Shown here: positions 1 through 9,924 of the stretch, piece after piece
Position numbering within the stretch: the stretch's first letter is position 1
How the letters are laid out: each line of letters begins with the position of its first letter
Assembly (NCBI RefSeq): GCF_030462585.1
Contig: NZ_JASMRU010000004.1
Coordinates: 186,569-250,568 of the forward strand
Direction of reading: 5' to 3'
DNA from: Pseudomonas sp. CAN1
GTDB lineage: Bacteria > Pseudomonadota > Gammaproteobacteria > Pseudomonadales > Pseudomonadaceae
Length of the DNA: 64,000 nt
Notes under the pieces: generated by a model
Seen by the model: only the letters and a program-made list of their open reading frames with translations
Database searches by the model: none
What the model was told of the DNA's origin: nothing
Made by a program: the position numbers and the translations under genes

Positions 1-14
1 TCAAGGACCGCCCC

Positions 15-1124
15 ATGACCACGCTGACCAGCACTCCCCGCGCCGATGGCTTCCGCATGCCGGCGGAATGGGAACCCCAGACCCAGACCTGGATGGTCTG
101 GCCCGAGCGTCCGGACAACTGGCGCCTGGGCGGCAAGCCCGCGCAGGCCGCCTTCAGCGCCGTGGCCCGCGCCATCGCCCGCTTCGAGCCGGTGACCATC
201 GGCGTCTCCGTTGGCCAGTACGAAAACGCCCGCGCCCAGCTGGCCGACGCGGCCAACATCCGTGTGGTGGAAATCAGCAATGACGACGCCTGGGTGCGCG
301 ACACCGGCCCGACCTTCGTCATCAACGACAAGGGCGACGTGCGCGGCGTGGACTGGACCTTCAACGCCTGGGGCGGCCTCGAAGGCGGCCTGTACTTCCC
401 CTGGCACCGCGATGACCAGGTGGCGAGCAAGATCCTCGGCATCGAGCGCACCGACGGCTACCGCACCGAAGGCTTCGTGCTCGAAGGCGGCTCCATCCAC
501 GTCGACGGCGAAGGCACCCTGATCACCACCGAGGAATGCCTGCTCAACCACAACCGCAACCCGCACATGAGCCGCGAAGAGATCGAGGACGTGCTGCGCG
601 AGCACCTGGCCATCGACACCGTGATCTGGCTGCCGGACGGCCTGTTCAACGACGAGACCGACGGCCACGTCGACAACTTCTGCTGCTACGTGCGCCCCGG
701 TGAAGTACTGCTGGCCTGGACCGACGATGCGAACGACCCGAACTACGAGCGCTGCCAGGCCGCCATGCGCGTGCTGGAAACCGCCCGTGACGCCAAGGGC
801 CGTCAGCTCACCGTGCACAAGATCATCATCCCCGGCCCGATCCACGCCACCGAGGCCGAGTGCGAAGGCATCGACCTGGTGATCGGCACCCAGCCGCGCG
901 ATCCGTCGATCCGCCTGGCCGGTTCCTACGTCAACTTCCTGATCGTCAACGGCGGCATCATCGCCCCGCGCTTCGACGACCCGGCGGATGCCGAGGCCGA
1001 AGCCACCTTGAAGCGCATCTTCCCCGAGCACGAGATCGTCATGGTGCCGGGCCGCGAGATCCTCCTGGGCGGCGGCAATATCCACTGCATCACCCAGCAG
1101 CAGCCAGCGCCGCAGAAGCGCTGA
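15..1124 (+). CDS. aguA: agmatine deiminase (agmatine iminohydrolase)
   Basis: This enzyme hydrolyses agmatine to N-carbamoylputrescine and ammonia in the cytoplasmic arginine-decarboxylase route to putrescine. The 369-residue product has the usual family length. It carries [10 protein letters not shown] near residues 90-99, ETDGHVDNF in the middle, and GGGNIHC near the C-terminus, where Cys358 is the expected nucleophile of this guanidine-modifying fold. An AAGGA ribosome site sits 7 bases before the ATG. In P. aeruginosa aguB lies directly upstream in the same operon; here that side is cut off by the window edge. A strong hairpin follows the stop codon. The identification is secure. Confidence 0.97.
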   Translation: MTTLTSTPRADGFRMPAEWEPQTQTWMVWPERPDNWRLGGKPAQAAFSAVARAIARFEPVTIGVSVGQYENARAQLADAANIRVVEISNDDAWVRDTGPTFVINDKGDVRGVDWTFNAWGGLEGGLYFPWHRDDQVASKILGIERTDGYRTEGFVLEGGSIHVDGEGTLITTEECLLNHNRNPHMSREEIEDVLREHLAIDTVIWLPDGLFNDETDGHVDNFCCYVRPGEVLLAWTDDANDPNYERCQAAMRVLETARDAKGRQLTVHKIIIPGPIHATEAECEGIDLVIGTQPRDPSIRLAGSYVNFLIVNGGIIAPRFDDPADAEAEATLKRIFPEHEIVMVPGREILLGGGNIHCITQQQPAPQKR

Positions 1125-1140
1125 TTCATAGCGGAAACAG

Positions 1141-1168
1141 AAAAGGCCGTCGCTCCCGACGGCCTTTT
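1141..1168. terminator. bidirectional rho-independent terminator after aguA
   Basis: A perfect 12-bp stem (AAAAGGCCGTCG paired with CGACGGCCTTTT) closes a CTCC loop. The A and T tracts on both sides let it work in either direction between the convergent aguA and the porin gene. Confidence 0.85.
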
Positions 1169-1184
1169 GCGTTGGGCAGACATT

Positions 1185-1223
1185 AAAAAAGCCGCCGCCT
1201 CGGGCGAGGTCGGCGGCTTGCTT
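1185..1223 (-). terminator. terminator of the first porin gene
   Basis: A GC-rich stem (CGGCGG type, about 9 bp with inner pairing) lies 15-50 bases after the porin stop. On the minus strand it ends in a run of T (AAAAAA at 1185-1190 on the plus strand), as expected for an intrinsic terminator. Confidence 0.75.
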
Positions 1224-1237
1224 TCAGCCCACAGCCC

Positions 1238-2599
1238 TTACATCAGCGGCAGGGTGTAGCTGACGATCACGCGGTTCTCGTCCTGGTTGCGCTGGCTCGC
1301 CGAGCCCGGCGTGGCCGCTGCCGGCAGCTCGCTGCGCAGGGAAGCATTCTTCCAGGCGAAGCCGAGGTTCTTCAGCGGACCATCCTGGAGGACATAGCCC
1401 AGGCTGATGTCGCGTTCCCACTCGGTCTTCTCGCCGAAGGCGGTGTCGATGTTGTCACCGCGCAGGTAGGCCATCTGGAAGTTCAGGCCGGGCACGCCCA
1501 GGGCCGCGAAGTCATAGCCGTAGCGCACCAGCCAGGTCTTCTCGCCGGCATGCTGGAACTTGCCGATCTGCGAATCGGTGATCAGGTAGGACGTCGCGCC
1601 GTCGCCATCGTTGATGAAGGGGAAGTCGCTGTCGCCGGTCAGCGACTGATGGCCGGCAGCGATGCTGTGACCCTGCAGCGAATAGGAAAGCTGGCCGCTG
1701 AAAGCCTGGTTGTCCACCTTGCCCTTGGTCACGCCAGCGCCGTAGTAGCCGCTGGAGGCGTAGGCGAGGTCCTTGCCGTTCTTGCCGTCGCTGCTGCTGT
1801 GGAAGTAGCGCAGATCGCTCTTCAGCTCGCCGACGCCGACGTCCCAGTTGTGCTGCAGGCCGAGGAAGTGCTGCTTGTAGAAGTCCTTCAGGTTGCCGTA
1901 GTAGTACTGGACAGTGGTGTCCTTGTTGATCTGGTAGTCGGCACCGGTGAAGTAGAACTTGTTGGTGAACTTGCCGGTGTGCGCGGCGTTGGCACCGGCA
2001 ATCGACAGCCCCTGGTCGGAGTTGCTGGAGTTGCGTCCCTTCATGTGCTCCAGCTGGCCGACGACGAAGGTCAGGTCCTTGAACTCGTTGGAGGTGACCT
2101 GGGCACCGCTGAAGGTCTGCGGCAGCAGACGCCCGTCGTTGTAGGTCACCACCGGCAGCTTGGGCTGCAGGGTGCCGTAGCGCAGTTCGGTATCCGAGAC
2201 CTTGGCCTTGCCGGTCAGGCCGAGGCTGGAGAATTCGCCGGCCGCGCGGCCGTCGTCGGTCGGGAAGCTGATGCCGCCGAAGGACGTGCCTTCCGGGTTG
2301 TAGTGCTTGCCCTTGCCGCTATCCAGGCGGATGCCCATCAGGCCGATGGCATCGACGCCGACGCCGACGGTGCCCTGGGTGAAGCCGGAGGCATAGTTGA
2401 GCATGAAGCCCTGGCCCCACTCCTCCTGCTTGCCCGGCGCAGCGGCGCCATCGCGATTGTCGTTGTTGATATAGAAGTTGCGCAGGCCGAGGCTGGCCTT
2501 GCTGTCTTCGATGAAGCCATCGGCGGCGGCCGATTGGGCAAGGCCGGCGAAGGCGATGGCCATTGCCAGGTTCGGCTTCTTGAGCGAGCGATAGTGCAT
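1238..2599 (-). CDS. oprE: OprD-family outer membrane porin (OprE type)
   Basis: This is an 18-strand-type specific porin of the OprD superfamily that lets small solutes cross the outer membrane. The 453-residue product starts with a signal peptide ending near AQSAAA, followed by the family-typical mature N-terminus GFIEDSKASLGLRNFYIN. It ends with the aromatic/hydrophobic C-terminal strand VIVSYTLPLM. The start at 2599 has a GGGGA site 7 bases upstream; longer in-frame starts lack one. Its position next to aguA matches oprE (PA0291) in P. aeruginosa. The next gene is a close paralogue, so which copy is the true orthologue cannot be settled here. The substrate is not predictable from the sequence. 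Confidence 0.88.
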   Translation of the reverse strand: MHYRSLKKPNLAMAIAFAGLAQSAAADGFIEDSKASLGLRNFYINNDNRDGAAAPGKQEEWGQGFMLNYASGFTQGTVGVGVDAIGLMGIRLDSGKGKHYNPEGTSFGGISFPTDDGRAAGEFSSLGLTGKAKVSDTELRYGTLQPKLPVVTYNDGRLLPQTFSGAQVTSNEFKDLTFVVGQLEHMKGRNSSNSDQGLSIAGANAAHTGKFTNKFYFTGADYQINKDTTVQYYYGNLKDFYKQHFLGLQHNWDVGVGELKSDLRYFHSSSDGKNGKDLAYASSGYYGAGVTKGKVDNQAFSGQLSYSLQGHSIAAGHQSLTGDSDFPFINDGDGATSYLITDSQIGKFQHAGEKTWLVRYGYDFAALGVPGLNFQMAYLRGDNIDTAFGEKTEWERDISLGYVLQDGPLKNLGFAWKNASLRSELPAAATPGSASQRNQDENRVIVSYTLPLM

Positions 2600-2973
2600 T
2601 GCAGATCCCCATGACGTGTCGTGAACGAGCCATCGGATGGCCTGCGCAAGGCACGGCAAATCCGATGAAAGAATTCCTGATCACGGCGGAAACGGGGTGG
2701 CGAAAGCCGGTGAAAGGCTTGGCTACGGGCTCTCCCCGGGTCCGCGCGAGCGGCGCCACGATATGAGAACCGGATATAAGAGGCGGCGAATCGGCCAACG
2801 GCCGGGCGCCGTTTGCGCGATTTTTGACCCTGCTCACGCTTGGATTTTTCACCAGCGGGCAGCTCTTCTGAAAACGAAGAGGAAGAGTCTGAGAAGGCGG
2901 GTCAGAACACGGAACTTGGACTGGAAAATTCGCTGAAAAATGCCTGGGCTTCCGCATTCCGAAGCCCATGAAA
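2600..2973 (-). promoter_or_regulatory. upstream region of the first porin gene
   Basis: These 374 bases between the two porins should hold the promoter of the downstream copy. I see no convincing sigma-54 or Anr (TTGAT-N4-ATCAA) site and no small gene. The terminator of the upstream porin starts at its left-transcribed end near 2974. Confidence 0.4.
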
Positions 2974-3004
2974 AAGCCGCCGCCCCAGAAAGGGACGGCG
3001 GCTT
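2974..3004 (-). terminator. terminator of the second porin gene
   Basis: The stem AAGCCGCCG / CGGCGGCTT lies 18 bases after the porin stop and is followed on the minus strand by TTTTT. It separates the two porin transcripts. Confidence 0.8.
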
Positions 3005-3021
3005 CTTCGTATCCGCAGAAA

Positions 3022-4380
3022 TTACAGCAGCGGGATGGTGTAGCTGACGATCAGACGGTTCTCGTCCTGGTCGCGCTGGGTAGCGGTACCGGTGCCGGTG
3101 GTCGGCAGGCCGCTGCGCAGGGCGGCGTTCTTCCAGGTGAAGCCCAGGCCCTTGAAGGTGCCGTCGGGGATCACGTAGGCCAGCGAGATGTCACGCTCCC
3201 ACTCGCTCTGGTCTCCGCGCCCGGTGTCGATGTTGTCGCCGTGCAGGTACAGGGTCTGGAAGGTCAGGCCCGGCAGGCCGGCCTGGGCGAAGTCGTAGCC
3301 GTAGCGGACCTGCCAGGTGCGCTCGCCGGCGCGCAGGAACTTGCCGATCTGCACGTCGGTAATCAGGTAGGCGGTGGCGCCGTCACCGTTGTTGATGAAC
3401 GGGAAGTCGCTGTCGCCGCTGAGCTGCTGGTAGCCGGCGCCGAAGCTGTGGCCGCTGACGGTGTAGGTGAACAGGCCGCTCCAGGCGCGGTTGTCGACTT
3501 CACCCTTGGTCACGCCGTTGCCGTAGTAACCGCTGGTGTAGAAGTTCTTGTCGTGGCCGTTCTTGCCGTCGTCGCTGCTGTGGAAGTAGCGCAGGTCGCT
3601 CTTCAGCACGCCCGGGCCGATGGCCCAGTTGTGTTGCAGGCCGAGGAAGTGCTGTTTGTAGAAGTCCTGCAGGTTGCCGTAGTAGTACTGCAGCGTCAGG
3701 TCCTTGGTCAGCTTGTAGTCGGCGCCGCCGTAGTAGAACTTGTTGACGAACTCGCCGGTGCGCGCGTTGTTGGCGCCAGCGATGGACAGGCCTTCGTTGT
3801 TGCTGGAGCTGCGGCCCTTCATGTGTTCGAGCTGGCCGCCGAGCAGGGTCAGGTCCTTGAACTCGTTGGAGGTGACCTGGCCACCTTCGAAGGTCTGCGG
3901 CAGCAGGCGACCGTCGTTGTAGGTCACGACCGGCAGCTTGGGCAGCAGGGTGCCGTATTGCAGCACGGTGCTGGAGACCTTCACCTTGCCGGTGGCGCCC
4001 AGGTGGGAGAAATCATCGACCGCACGGCCATCGCCGTCGGTGGGGAACACGGTGCCCGAGAAGCTCGAGCTGGTCGGGTTGTAGTGCGTACCCTTGCCAC
4101 TGTCCAGGCGCACGCCCAGCAGGCCCAGGGCGTCGACGCCAAAGCCCACGGTGCCTTCGGTGAAGCCGGAGGTGTAGTTGAGCAGGAAACCCTGGCCCCA
4201 CTCTTCCTGCTTGCTCGGCTCGGCCGTGCCGTTGCGGTTGTCGCTGTTGATGTAGAAGTTGCGCAGGGTCAGGCTGGCCTTGCTGTCTTCGACGAAACCA
4301 CCGGCGAAAGCGCTCTGGGCCAGGCCCGCGGCGGCGATGGCGAGCGCGAGACTCGATTGCGTGAGAGTGCGGCTTTTCAT
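3022..4380 (-). CDS. OprD-family outer membrane porin (OprE type), second copy
   Basis: This 452-residue porin is a near twin of its downstream neighbour; long blocks such as KQEEWGQGF, LPVVTYNDGRLLPQTF and YYYGNL are shared. It has a signal peptide cut near SAFA, the mature start GGFVEDSKASLTLRNFYIN, and the C-terminal strand LIVSYTIPLL. The ATG is preceded by GGGGA. Each copy has its own terminator and leader, so the two are separately controlled duplicates rather than one operon. A sigma-54-like promoter lies about 270 bases upstream. The family is certain; the substrate is unknown. Confidence 0.9.
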   Translation of the reverse strand: MKSRTLTQSSLALAIAAAGLAQSAFAGGFVEDSKASLTLRNFYINSDNRNGTAEPSKQEEWGQGFLLNYTSGFTEGTVGFGVDALGLLGVRLDSGKGTHYNPTSSSFSGTVFPTDGDGRAVDDFSHLGATGKVKVSSTVLQYGTLLPKLPVVTYNDGRLLPQTFEGGQVTSNEFKDLTLLGGQLEHMKGRSSSNNEGLSIAGANNARTGEFVNKFYYGGADYKLTKDLTLQYYYGNLQDFYKQHFLGLQHNWAIGPGVLKSDLRYFHSSDDGKNGHDKNFYTSGYYGNGVTKGEVDNRAWSGLFTYTVSGHSFGAGYQQLSGDSDFPFINNGDGATAYLITDVQIGKFLRAGERTWQVRYGYDFAQAGLPGLTFQTLYLHGDNIDTGRGDQSEWERDISLAYVIPDGTFKGLGFTWKNAALRSGLPTTGTGTATQRDQDENRLIVSYTIPLL

Positions 4381-4999
4381 TGGATTTTCCCCATTTTATT
4401 GATCTTGGTATTCAGGCCATTCCGACGACGACCAGCTCCAGCGGAGCCCGACCGAACGGCAGGCAGCGGCCAGCGTGCGGACACGCGCGGCATGCGGTAT
4501 TCGGTTGCAGTACTTGGTGGTGTACGGCGCTCCCCTATGCGGGGATCGTGCGCAGGCAAGCAGGCGGGAGGGCAGCGGAAGAATGGAATGGCATGGACTG
4601 ATTCTCGTGTCTTGTTGTTGTGGCGATGCGCTGGGCATACGCCAGTGGCTAGGCAATCCCCAGGCCAACCGGCCTTGCCTGCCCAACAACCGCGAAATTT
4701 CTGACACTAGAAACAATCTGAAAGCTAATTCCTTCAGATAAATCAGCGGAAAACCGCCATGAATCCCCTTCACTCTGGCGGATAACCGCCATCCCCGTTG
4801 CGCTGCCTGGACAACGCTGGGGCCACGATAAAAGAAGCTCTATAAATCAAAAAAGAATTAATTATTCCAATGTAATTCTATTGAGGAATATATGGCACTT
4901 GCTCCCGCCAGCCACGCCGGTTGCCCTGGGCGGCGCCTGCCGGAATGGCCGGGCTGAAGAAACAAGGGCTGCGTGCCCGAGGCTGAATACAAGGCAAAA
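4381..4999. other. intergenic region between the porin and the polysaccharide operon
   Basis: About 620 bases without a credible gene. The porin-proximal part holds the candidate sigma-54 site. The part around 4680-4880 is AT-richer than the surroundings. No mobile-element end, tRNA or direct repeat marking an island boundary was found. Confidence 0.5.
4652..4668 (-). promoter_or_regulatory. candidate sigma-54 promoter for the second porin
   Basis: On the minus strand the sequence TTGGCCTGGGGATTGCC matches the -24/-12 pattern: TGGC, then exactly 10 bases between GG and GC, then TTGC. The central A and C of the consensus differ. It would give a 5' leader of about 260 bases. I recall RpoN dependence being reported for oprE, which is supportive. 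No enhancer site was identified. Confidence 0.4.
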
Positions 5000-5031
5000 A
5001 AAACCCGCCAGCGCTGCAACGCTGACGGGTT
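4995..5031 (-). terminator. terminator at the end of the exopolysaccharide operon
   Basis: On the minus strand a 12-bp stem (AACCCGTCAGCG / CGCTGGCGGGTT, one G-T pair) is followed by a run of T. It lies about 220 bases after the last gene of the operon. The sequence between (5032-5255) shows no gene. Confidence 0.8.
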
Positions 5032-5255
5032 CGGGGCCTTGTGCTAGGGGAAGACCCCAAAGGAGAGCGGCGGTGTGGAGCCGCCTTAGGAGTGGTGCGT
5101 CCTTGCACCCGATGGCGGCGATGATGGCCACCATCCGGTGCAGAGTCGATTCCAGCAGTCCGCTCCTGGCGGTGGGAAAATTCCCCAAACCAGGCGGCGT
5201 TGCCGGGTGCCTCGTTCAGGCCGAAGCGGAGCTCGCGCCCCGCTCGGCCGGTCTA

Positions 5256-6374
5256 TCAGTTGCCCACCGCGGCGCTGGTGGCGACGATCGAAGCCGACGG
5301 CAGCAGCTGGCTGATGAAGCGGTTCCAGCGGGTGATGTTGGCCGGGCCGATGAACACCACGTCCTGCGGCTGCATCTCGAACTCGCGAGCCAGCGCGTAG
5401 GCGGTAGGACGCTTGGCTTCCAGGTGGAAGACCTGCGCCTTGAAGGTGCCTGCGGTCTTGCCGGCGACCGACTCGGGGTTGCCGCGAATCACATAGACCG
5501 AGTCGCCGTCCGAGGTTTCCGGCGCCAGGCCGCCAGCATTGCCGAGCACTTCCAGCAGCGACAGGCCGGTGGTGCGGTAGGTGACCACCTGCGGGCGTTC
5601 CACCTCGCCGACTACGTAGACTTTCTTGCGGTCGTTGTAGGGCAGGTGGATCTGGTCGCCGTTCTTCAGGTACACGCCGCTGAGCGTCGAACCGCTGCGG
5701 TTCAGCGCATCGACGTCGATCACGTACTCGCGGCCGTCACGCTTGAGGGTCAACCCCGACAGGTCGGCCTCGCCGGCGATCACCCCGGCCTTGCTGACCG
5801 CCTGCACCAGAGTCGTCGGCGTGTTGTTCAGCTCGACCTGCCCACCATTCTGGAAGGCCCCGGAGAGCACCACGTGCTGGCTGGCATAGCGCAACACGGT
5901 GACGTCCACCTGCGGGTCGACGATGCCCTTCTTGCCCAGCTGGCTGGCCAGGCGTTTGCGCAGCTGCGCCGGGGTCTGCCCTTCAGCGCGGACGACGCCG
6001 GCATAGGGGAAGAAGATGTTGCCGTCGGCGCCGACCACGCGGCCGTTGGCTTCCATCTGCTGGGTGGAGCCGGGGCTGGTCAGTTCCGGGTGGTCCCAGA
6101 CGGTCACCAGCAGCACGTCGCCGCCGCCGATCACGTAGTCCTCCTGGGGCGGCCGGTAGTTGAGCAGTTCGGCAGGCATGCCGGGCCTGGCGGCGTAGTC
6201 GGCCTCCTGGCGTTGCAGCACCTGGGGCGTGATCGGCACCAGGGTGATGTTCATCCCCTGTTTCTGCGCCTCGCGCTGGACATCGGAATCCGTCATGTAC
6301 TGACCGGGGGAGAACACACAGCCTTGTAGCGCCAGACTGCCGACTACGAGACTGAAAGCGAGCAGGTTTTTCAT
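5256..6374 (-). CDS. wza: Wza-type polysaccharide export lipoprotein
   Basis: This outer-membrane protein would form the channel through which the polymer leaves the cell. The 372-residue product has a lipoprotein signal with lipobox LQGC, so the mature protein starts at the Cys near residue 19. A Poly_export domain follows (DYVIGGGDVLLVTVWDHPEL), then SLBB-type segments (VVLSGAFQNGGQVELN and KKVYVVGEVERPQVV). It is the last gene of the operon, with AAGGAAGG before the ATG. It pairs functionally with the Wzc kinase 10 kb upstream. No Wzb phosphatase gene accompanies them here. Confidence 0.9.
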   Translation of the reverse strand: MKNLLAFSLVVGSLALQGCVFSPGQYMTDSDVQREAQKQGMNITLVPITPQVLQRQEADYAARPGMPAELLNYRPPQEDYVIGGGDVLLVTVWDHPELTSPGSTQQMEANGRVVGADGNIFFPYAGVVRAEGQTPAQLRKRLASQLGKKGIVDPQVDVTVLRYASQHVVLSGAFQNGGQVELNNTPTTLVQAVSKAGVIAGEADLSGLTLKRDGREYVIDVDALNRSGSTLSGVYLKNGDQIHLPYNDRKKVYVVGEVERPQVVTYRTTGLSLLEVLGNAGGLAPETSDGDSVYVIRGNPESVAGKTAGTFKAQVFHLEAKRPTAYALAREFEMQPQDVVFIGPANITRWNRFISQLLPSASIVATSAAVGN

Positions 6375-6404
6375 GGCAATCCTTCCTTGAAACAGTGAGA
6401 GGAC

Positions 6405-7805
6405 TCAGTAGGCGTTGCGGTGGACGAACCCCTTGAACAGGGTCAGCAGCACGATCTTCAGGTCCCACCAGACGGACCAGTTCTCGATGTAGTCGAGGTC
6501 GAACTCGATGCGTTTCTGCATCTTTTCCAGGGTGTCGGTTTCGCCGCGCCAGCCGTTCACCTGGGCCCAGCCGGTGATGCCCGGCTTGACCTTGTGACGC
6601 AGCATGTAGCGGCTGACCTGACGCCGGTATTGCTCGTTGTGCGCCACGGCGTGGGGGCGTGGGCCGACCACCGACATGTCGCCGAGCAAGACGTTGAAAA
6701 ACTGTGGCAGCTCATCCAGCGAGGTGCGCCGCAGGAAGCCGCCCAGCGGGGTGATGCGGCAGTCGTCGCGCGAGGCCTGGGTGACCTGCGCGCCGTCCTC
6801 CATCACCGTCATGCTGCGGAACTTCCAGACGCGGATGGGCCGGCCGTCCATGCCGTAGCGGGTCTGGCGGAACAGCACTGGGCCGCGCGAGGTGAGCTTC
6901 ACCGCGATGGCGATCAGCGCCATGGGCACGGCGATCAGCAGCAGGATCAGCGAGGCCAGCAGCACATCCTCGATGCGCTTGAGCACGGCGTTGGGGCCGT
7001 CCATGGGCGTGTCGAAGATGCTGATGGTCGCCAGCCCGTTGATGCTCTCACTGCGCGCATGCAACAGGTCGAACATGAACAGGTCGGGGATCAGGTAGAC
7101 CGACACGGTGGTGTCCGACAGCTCGCGAATCAGCTCGTTGAGCAGCGGCTCGCGAGACAGCGGCAGGGTCAGGTAGACCTTGTCGATCTGCCCCGAACGC
7201 GCGGCCTCGATCAGCGCCAGGCGATCACCCTTCACCGGTACGCGCTCGCCCAGTTCCATCTGCTGCGGGCGGTCGTCGTAGAAGCCGATCAGGCGCAGGC
7301 CCATCCACGGCGCGCCGAGGATGGTCTCGGCCAGCCGCGCGCCAACTTCGCCGGTGCCGTAGATGGCCACGTTGCGGCTGTTGAAGCCGTGGCGCCGGGC
7401 CAGGCGCAGGACCATGCGGATCGCCAGGCGGTAACCACCCATGATCAGCAGCGCGGCGGCGAACCAGCCGAACCGGCGCGGCTCTTCCAGCTCGACGTGG
7501 CGCAGCGAGATGTCCAGCAGCAGCACGGCGAAGAACGCCAGCGACCAGTACAGGGTGACGCTCAGCGACTCGCGCAGCAGCGACTCGCCGCGCCAGGAGC
7601 CGTACAACTGGTTCAGCTCGCCCAGCCAGTGGAAGAGCATCACGCAGAGCAGCACCGAGACCCACAGCTGGGCCTCCAGCACGCCGCTGCCGGCACTGAG
7701 CATGACCACGCCGGTGAGCACTATCACCAGGATGTCGCTCAGGCGGTGCGCCAGCGCGATCAGCGACTGGTGCGCGCGCAGAATTCCTTTCGTCTTGTTA
7801 GGCAT
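6405..7805 (-). CDS. undecaprenyl-phosphate glucose (hexose) phosphotransferase, WcaJ family
   Basis: This membrane enzyme starts the repeat unit by moving a hexose-1-phosphate, usually glucose from UDP-glucose, to undecaprenyl phosphate. The 466-residue protein has four N-terminal membrane helices and a CoA-binding-like fold (VAIYGTGEVGARLAE). A further helix near residue 280 precedes the catalytic bacterial sugar transferase domain, with VWKFRSM, RRTSLDELPQ and VKPGITGWAQVNGWRGET. A GAGG site precedes the ATG. The full length and all motifs suggest an active enzyme. The sugar specificity is inferred from the family. Confidence 0.93.
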   Translation of the reverse strand: MPNKTKGILRAHQSLIALAHRLSDILVIVLTGVVMLSAGSGVLEAQLWVSVLLCVMLFHWLGELNQLYGSWRGESLLRESLSVTLYWSLAFFAVLLLDISLRHVELEEPRRFGWFAAALLIMGGYRLAIRMVLRLARRHGFNSRNVAIYGTGEVGARLAETILGAPWMGLRLIGFYDDRPQQMELGERVPVKGDRLALIEAARSGQIDKVYLTLPLSREPLLNELIRELSDTTVSVYLIPDLFMFDLLHARSESINGLATISIFDTPMDGPNAVLKRIEDVLLASLILLLIAVPMALIAIAVKLTSRGPVLFRQTRYGMDGRPIRVWKFRSMTVMEDGAQVTQASRDDCRITPLGGFLRRTSLDELPQFFNVLLGDMSVVGPRPHAVAHNEQYRRQVSRYMLRHKVKPGITGWAQVNGWRGETDTLEKMQKRIEFDLDYIENWSVWWDLKIVLLTLFKGFVHRNAY

Positions 7806-7919
7806 GATGACCTCGCGATTGCCGGCGCCGCTCCTGGCGCCGCTGCATCGATAGCGCAGTCCGTGGTTGGTCGCAGAGCCGGTATCCGCGCGATTCGCGC
7901 AGCGTCACCGGATGCGGGT
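7806..7919 (-). other. short intercistronic gap
   Basis: A gap of 114 bases between rmlA and the initiating transferase, the longest inside the operon. No gene, and no clear promoter or terminator. Confidence 0.5.
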
Positions 7920-8795
7920 TCACTTTCGTGGCTCCAGCAGCAGTTGCTGCAGATAACGGCCATAGCCGGTCTTGCTCAGGCGCTCGGCCTGCAGCGCCAG
8001 CGCCACCTCGCTGAGCCAGCCCTGCTGGTAGGCGATCTCCTCCAGGCAGGCGACCTTCAGGCCCTGGCGCTCCTCGATGGTCTGGACGAAATGCCCGGCC
8101 TCCATCAGCGACTCGTGGGTGCCGGTATCCAGCCAGGCGAACCCGCGGCCGAGCAGGCTGACGTGCAGCTCGCCAAGCTCCAGGTAGAGGTTGTTGATGT
8201 CGGTGATTTCCAGCTCGCCACGCGCCGAGGGGCGAATGCGGCCGGCCATCTCCACCACGCGGTTGTCGTAGAAATACAGGCCGGTGACGGCATAGTTGGA
8301 GCGCGGTGCGCGGGGCTTTTCCTCGATGGAAAGCACCCGTCCGGCATCGTCGAACTCGACCACGCCGAAGCGCGCCGGGTCGGCTACCTGGTAGCCGAAC
8401 ACGGTGGCACCGAAGGGCCGCGCCGCAGCCTCGCGCAGGGTCTCGGTAAAACCCTGGCCGTAGAAGATGTTGTCGCCCAGCACCAGGCACACCGAGTCGT
8501 CGCCGATGAACTCGGCGCCGATCAGGAAGGCCTGGGCCAGGCCGTCCGGCGAAGGCTGCACGGCGTACTGCAACTTCACCCCGAACTGTTCGCCGTCGCC
8601 CAGCAGGGCGCGGAAATTGGGCAGGTCAGTGGGGGTGCAGATCAGCAGGATTTCGTCGATCCCGGCGAGCATCAGCACCGACAGCGGGTAGTACACCATC
8701 GGCTTGTCGTAGATCGGCAGCAGCTGCTTGGACACGCCCAGGGTGATGGGATGCAGGCGGGTACCGGAACCGCCGGCGAGGATGATGCCTTTCAT
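7920..8795 (-). CDS. rmlA: glucose-1-phosphate thymidylyltransferase
   Basis: RmlA joins glucose-1-phosphate and dTTP to give dTDP-glucose, the entry to dTDP-6-deoxy sugars. The 291-residue product shows the nucleotidyl-transferase signature GGSGTRLHP at the N-terminus, plus [21 protein letters not shown] and EEKP. It overlaps the preceding glycosyltransferase by 4 bases, which implies coupled translation. rmlB, rmlC and rmlD are not in this window, so later steps must use copies elsewhere. The aminotransferase at the other end of the operon is the likely user of the product. Confidence 0.95.
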   Translation of the reverse strand: MKGIILAGGSGTRLHPITLGVSKQLLPIYDKPMVYYPLSVLMLAGIDEILLICTPTDLPNFRALLGDGEQFGVKLQYAVQPSPDGLAQAFLIGAEFIGDDSVCLVLGDNIFYGQGFTETLREAAARPFGATVFGYQVADPARFGVVEFDDAGRVLSIEEKPRAPRSNYAVTGLYFYDNRVVEMAGRIRPSARGELEITDINNLYLELGELHVSLLGRGFAWLDTGTHESLMEAGHFVQTIEERQGLKVACLEEIAYQQGWLSEVALALQAERLSKTGYGRYLQQLLLEPRK

Positions 8796-9904
8796 GGGTG
8801 GCCTCCTTGCGATTTGCTTGAGTCGAAGCGCGGCAGGTAGTCGGCGCGCTCGGCCAGGAAGGTGTCGACCAGGCTCGACAGGTGCAGCGCGGAGATGTCC
8901 CAGGAGTAGCGCAGGACGTTGTCCAGGCCGATCTGCCGCAGGTCGCGGCGCAGGTCCTGGTCGACCAGCACGCGGCGCAGCGCGGACGCCATGCCCTGCG
9001 GGTCGTAGGGGTCGAAGTAGAGGACCGAGTTGCCCAGCACTTCGGGGATCGACGCGCTGCTCGCTGCCACCACCGGGCAGCCGCAGGCCTGGGCCTCCAG
9101 CGGCGGGATGCCGAAGCCTTCGTACAGCGACGGGAAGGCGAACGCGGCGGCGTTGCGGTACTGCTCGATCAACTGGTCGTCATCGAGCCGGCCGAGCCAG
9201 CGCACGCGCCCGCCCTGCCCGCTTTTCTGCAGCTGCGCGTCAACGAAGCTGCGGTTGGCGGCGCCGACGATGCGCAGCTCCACGTCGAGGTCTTCGAGCA
9301 GGCCGAAGGCCTCAATCAGCCGGGCGAAGTTCTTGTGCGGCGCCGGCGAGGACACCGCCAGTACATAGGGCCGGCCGGCGTCGCCGGTTTCCACGCCCGG
9401 ACAGAACTCGGCAGACACCGCATTGTTGATCACGTGGATGCGCTGCGGCGCCAGGCCGTAATGCGAGGCGATCTCCTGGCGGGAGAATTCGCTGACGCTG
9501 ATCAGCGCCAGCGAGCGGCGCAGCATCAGCGGGATCATCGCCCGGTACAGCGCGCGGAACTTCCACGCGAAGCTTTCCGGGTGGCGCACGTAGGTGATGT
9601 CGTGATGGGTCGCCAGTTGCCGGCTGTAGGCCAGCGGCGCGGTGCTGCACAGCGAGACCAGCAGCGGGCGGCCGCGCCGGGCCAGCCACAGCGGCAGGTC
9701 GACCTGCTCCCAGAGGTGGCCGTGGTGGCGGCCGATCTGCTCGACCTTAAGCTGGCGGGCGATCTCCGGGCGGAGGATTTCACCGGGCGGCGCGACGAAG
9801 TGCAGGTCGCTGCGCAGGCGTGCCAGCGACAGCGAGATCTGCTCGGCGAAGCGCTGCACGCCGCTCAGGGGCTGGGTGAGGAAACGCGCGTTGATGACGA
9901 TCAT
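8792..9904 (-). CDS. glycosyltransferase, GT4 family (GT-B fold)
   Basis: The 370-residue protein adds a sugar to the lipid-linked repeat unit on the cytoplasmic face. It starts [20 protein letters not shown] and carries the GT4 donor-site block: [13 protein letters not shown], then [25 protein letters not shown] with the E-x7-E pattern. A CGGAG ribosome site supports the start at 9904. It follows the polymerase fusion by 20 bases and overlaps rmlA by 4. It resembles mannosyl/rhamnosyltransferases of the WbpY type, but the donor cannot be fixed from the sequence. Confidence 0.88.
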   Translation of the reverse strand: MIVINARFLTQPLSGVQRFAEQISLSLARLRSDLHFVAPPGEILRPEIARQLKVEQIGRHHGHLWEQVDLPLWLARRGRPLLVSLCSTAPLAYSRQLATHHDITYVRHPESFAWKFRALYRAMIPLMLRRSLALISVSEFSRQEIASHYGLAPQRIHVINNAVSAEFCPGVETGDAGRPYVLAVSSPAPHKNFARLIEAFGLLEDLDVELRIVGAANRSFVDAQLQKSGQGGRVRWLGRLDDDQLIEQYRNAAAFAFPSLYEGFGIPPLEAQACGCPVVAASSASIPEVLGNSVLYFDPYDPQGMASALRRVLVDQDLRRDLRQIGLDNVLRYSWDISALHLSSLVDTFLAERADYLPRFDSSKSQGGHP

Positions 9905-9924
9905 GAGGCGGGCTCCGGGGCGGC

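Noticed and set aside
4381..4880. Anr/Fnr box before the OprE-type porins, expected because OprE is reported as anaerobically induced.
   Set aside because: No TTGAT-N4-ATCAA match closer than weak half-sites was found.
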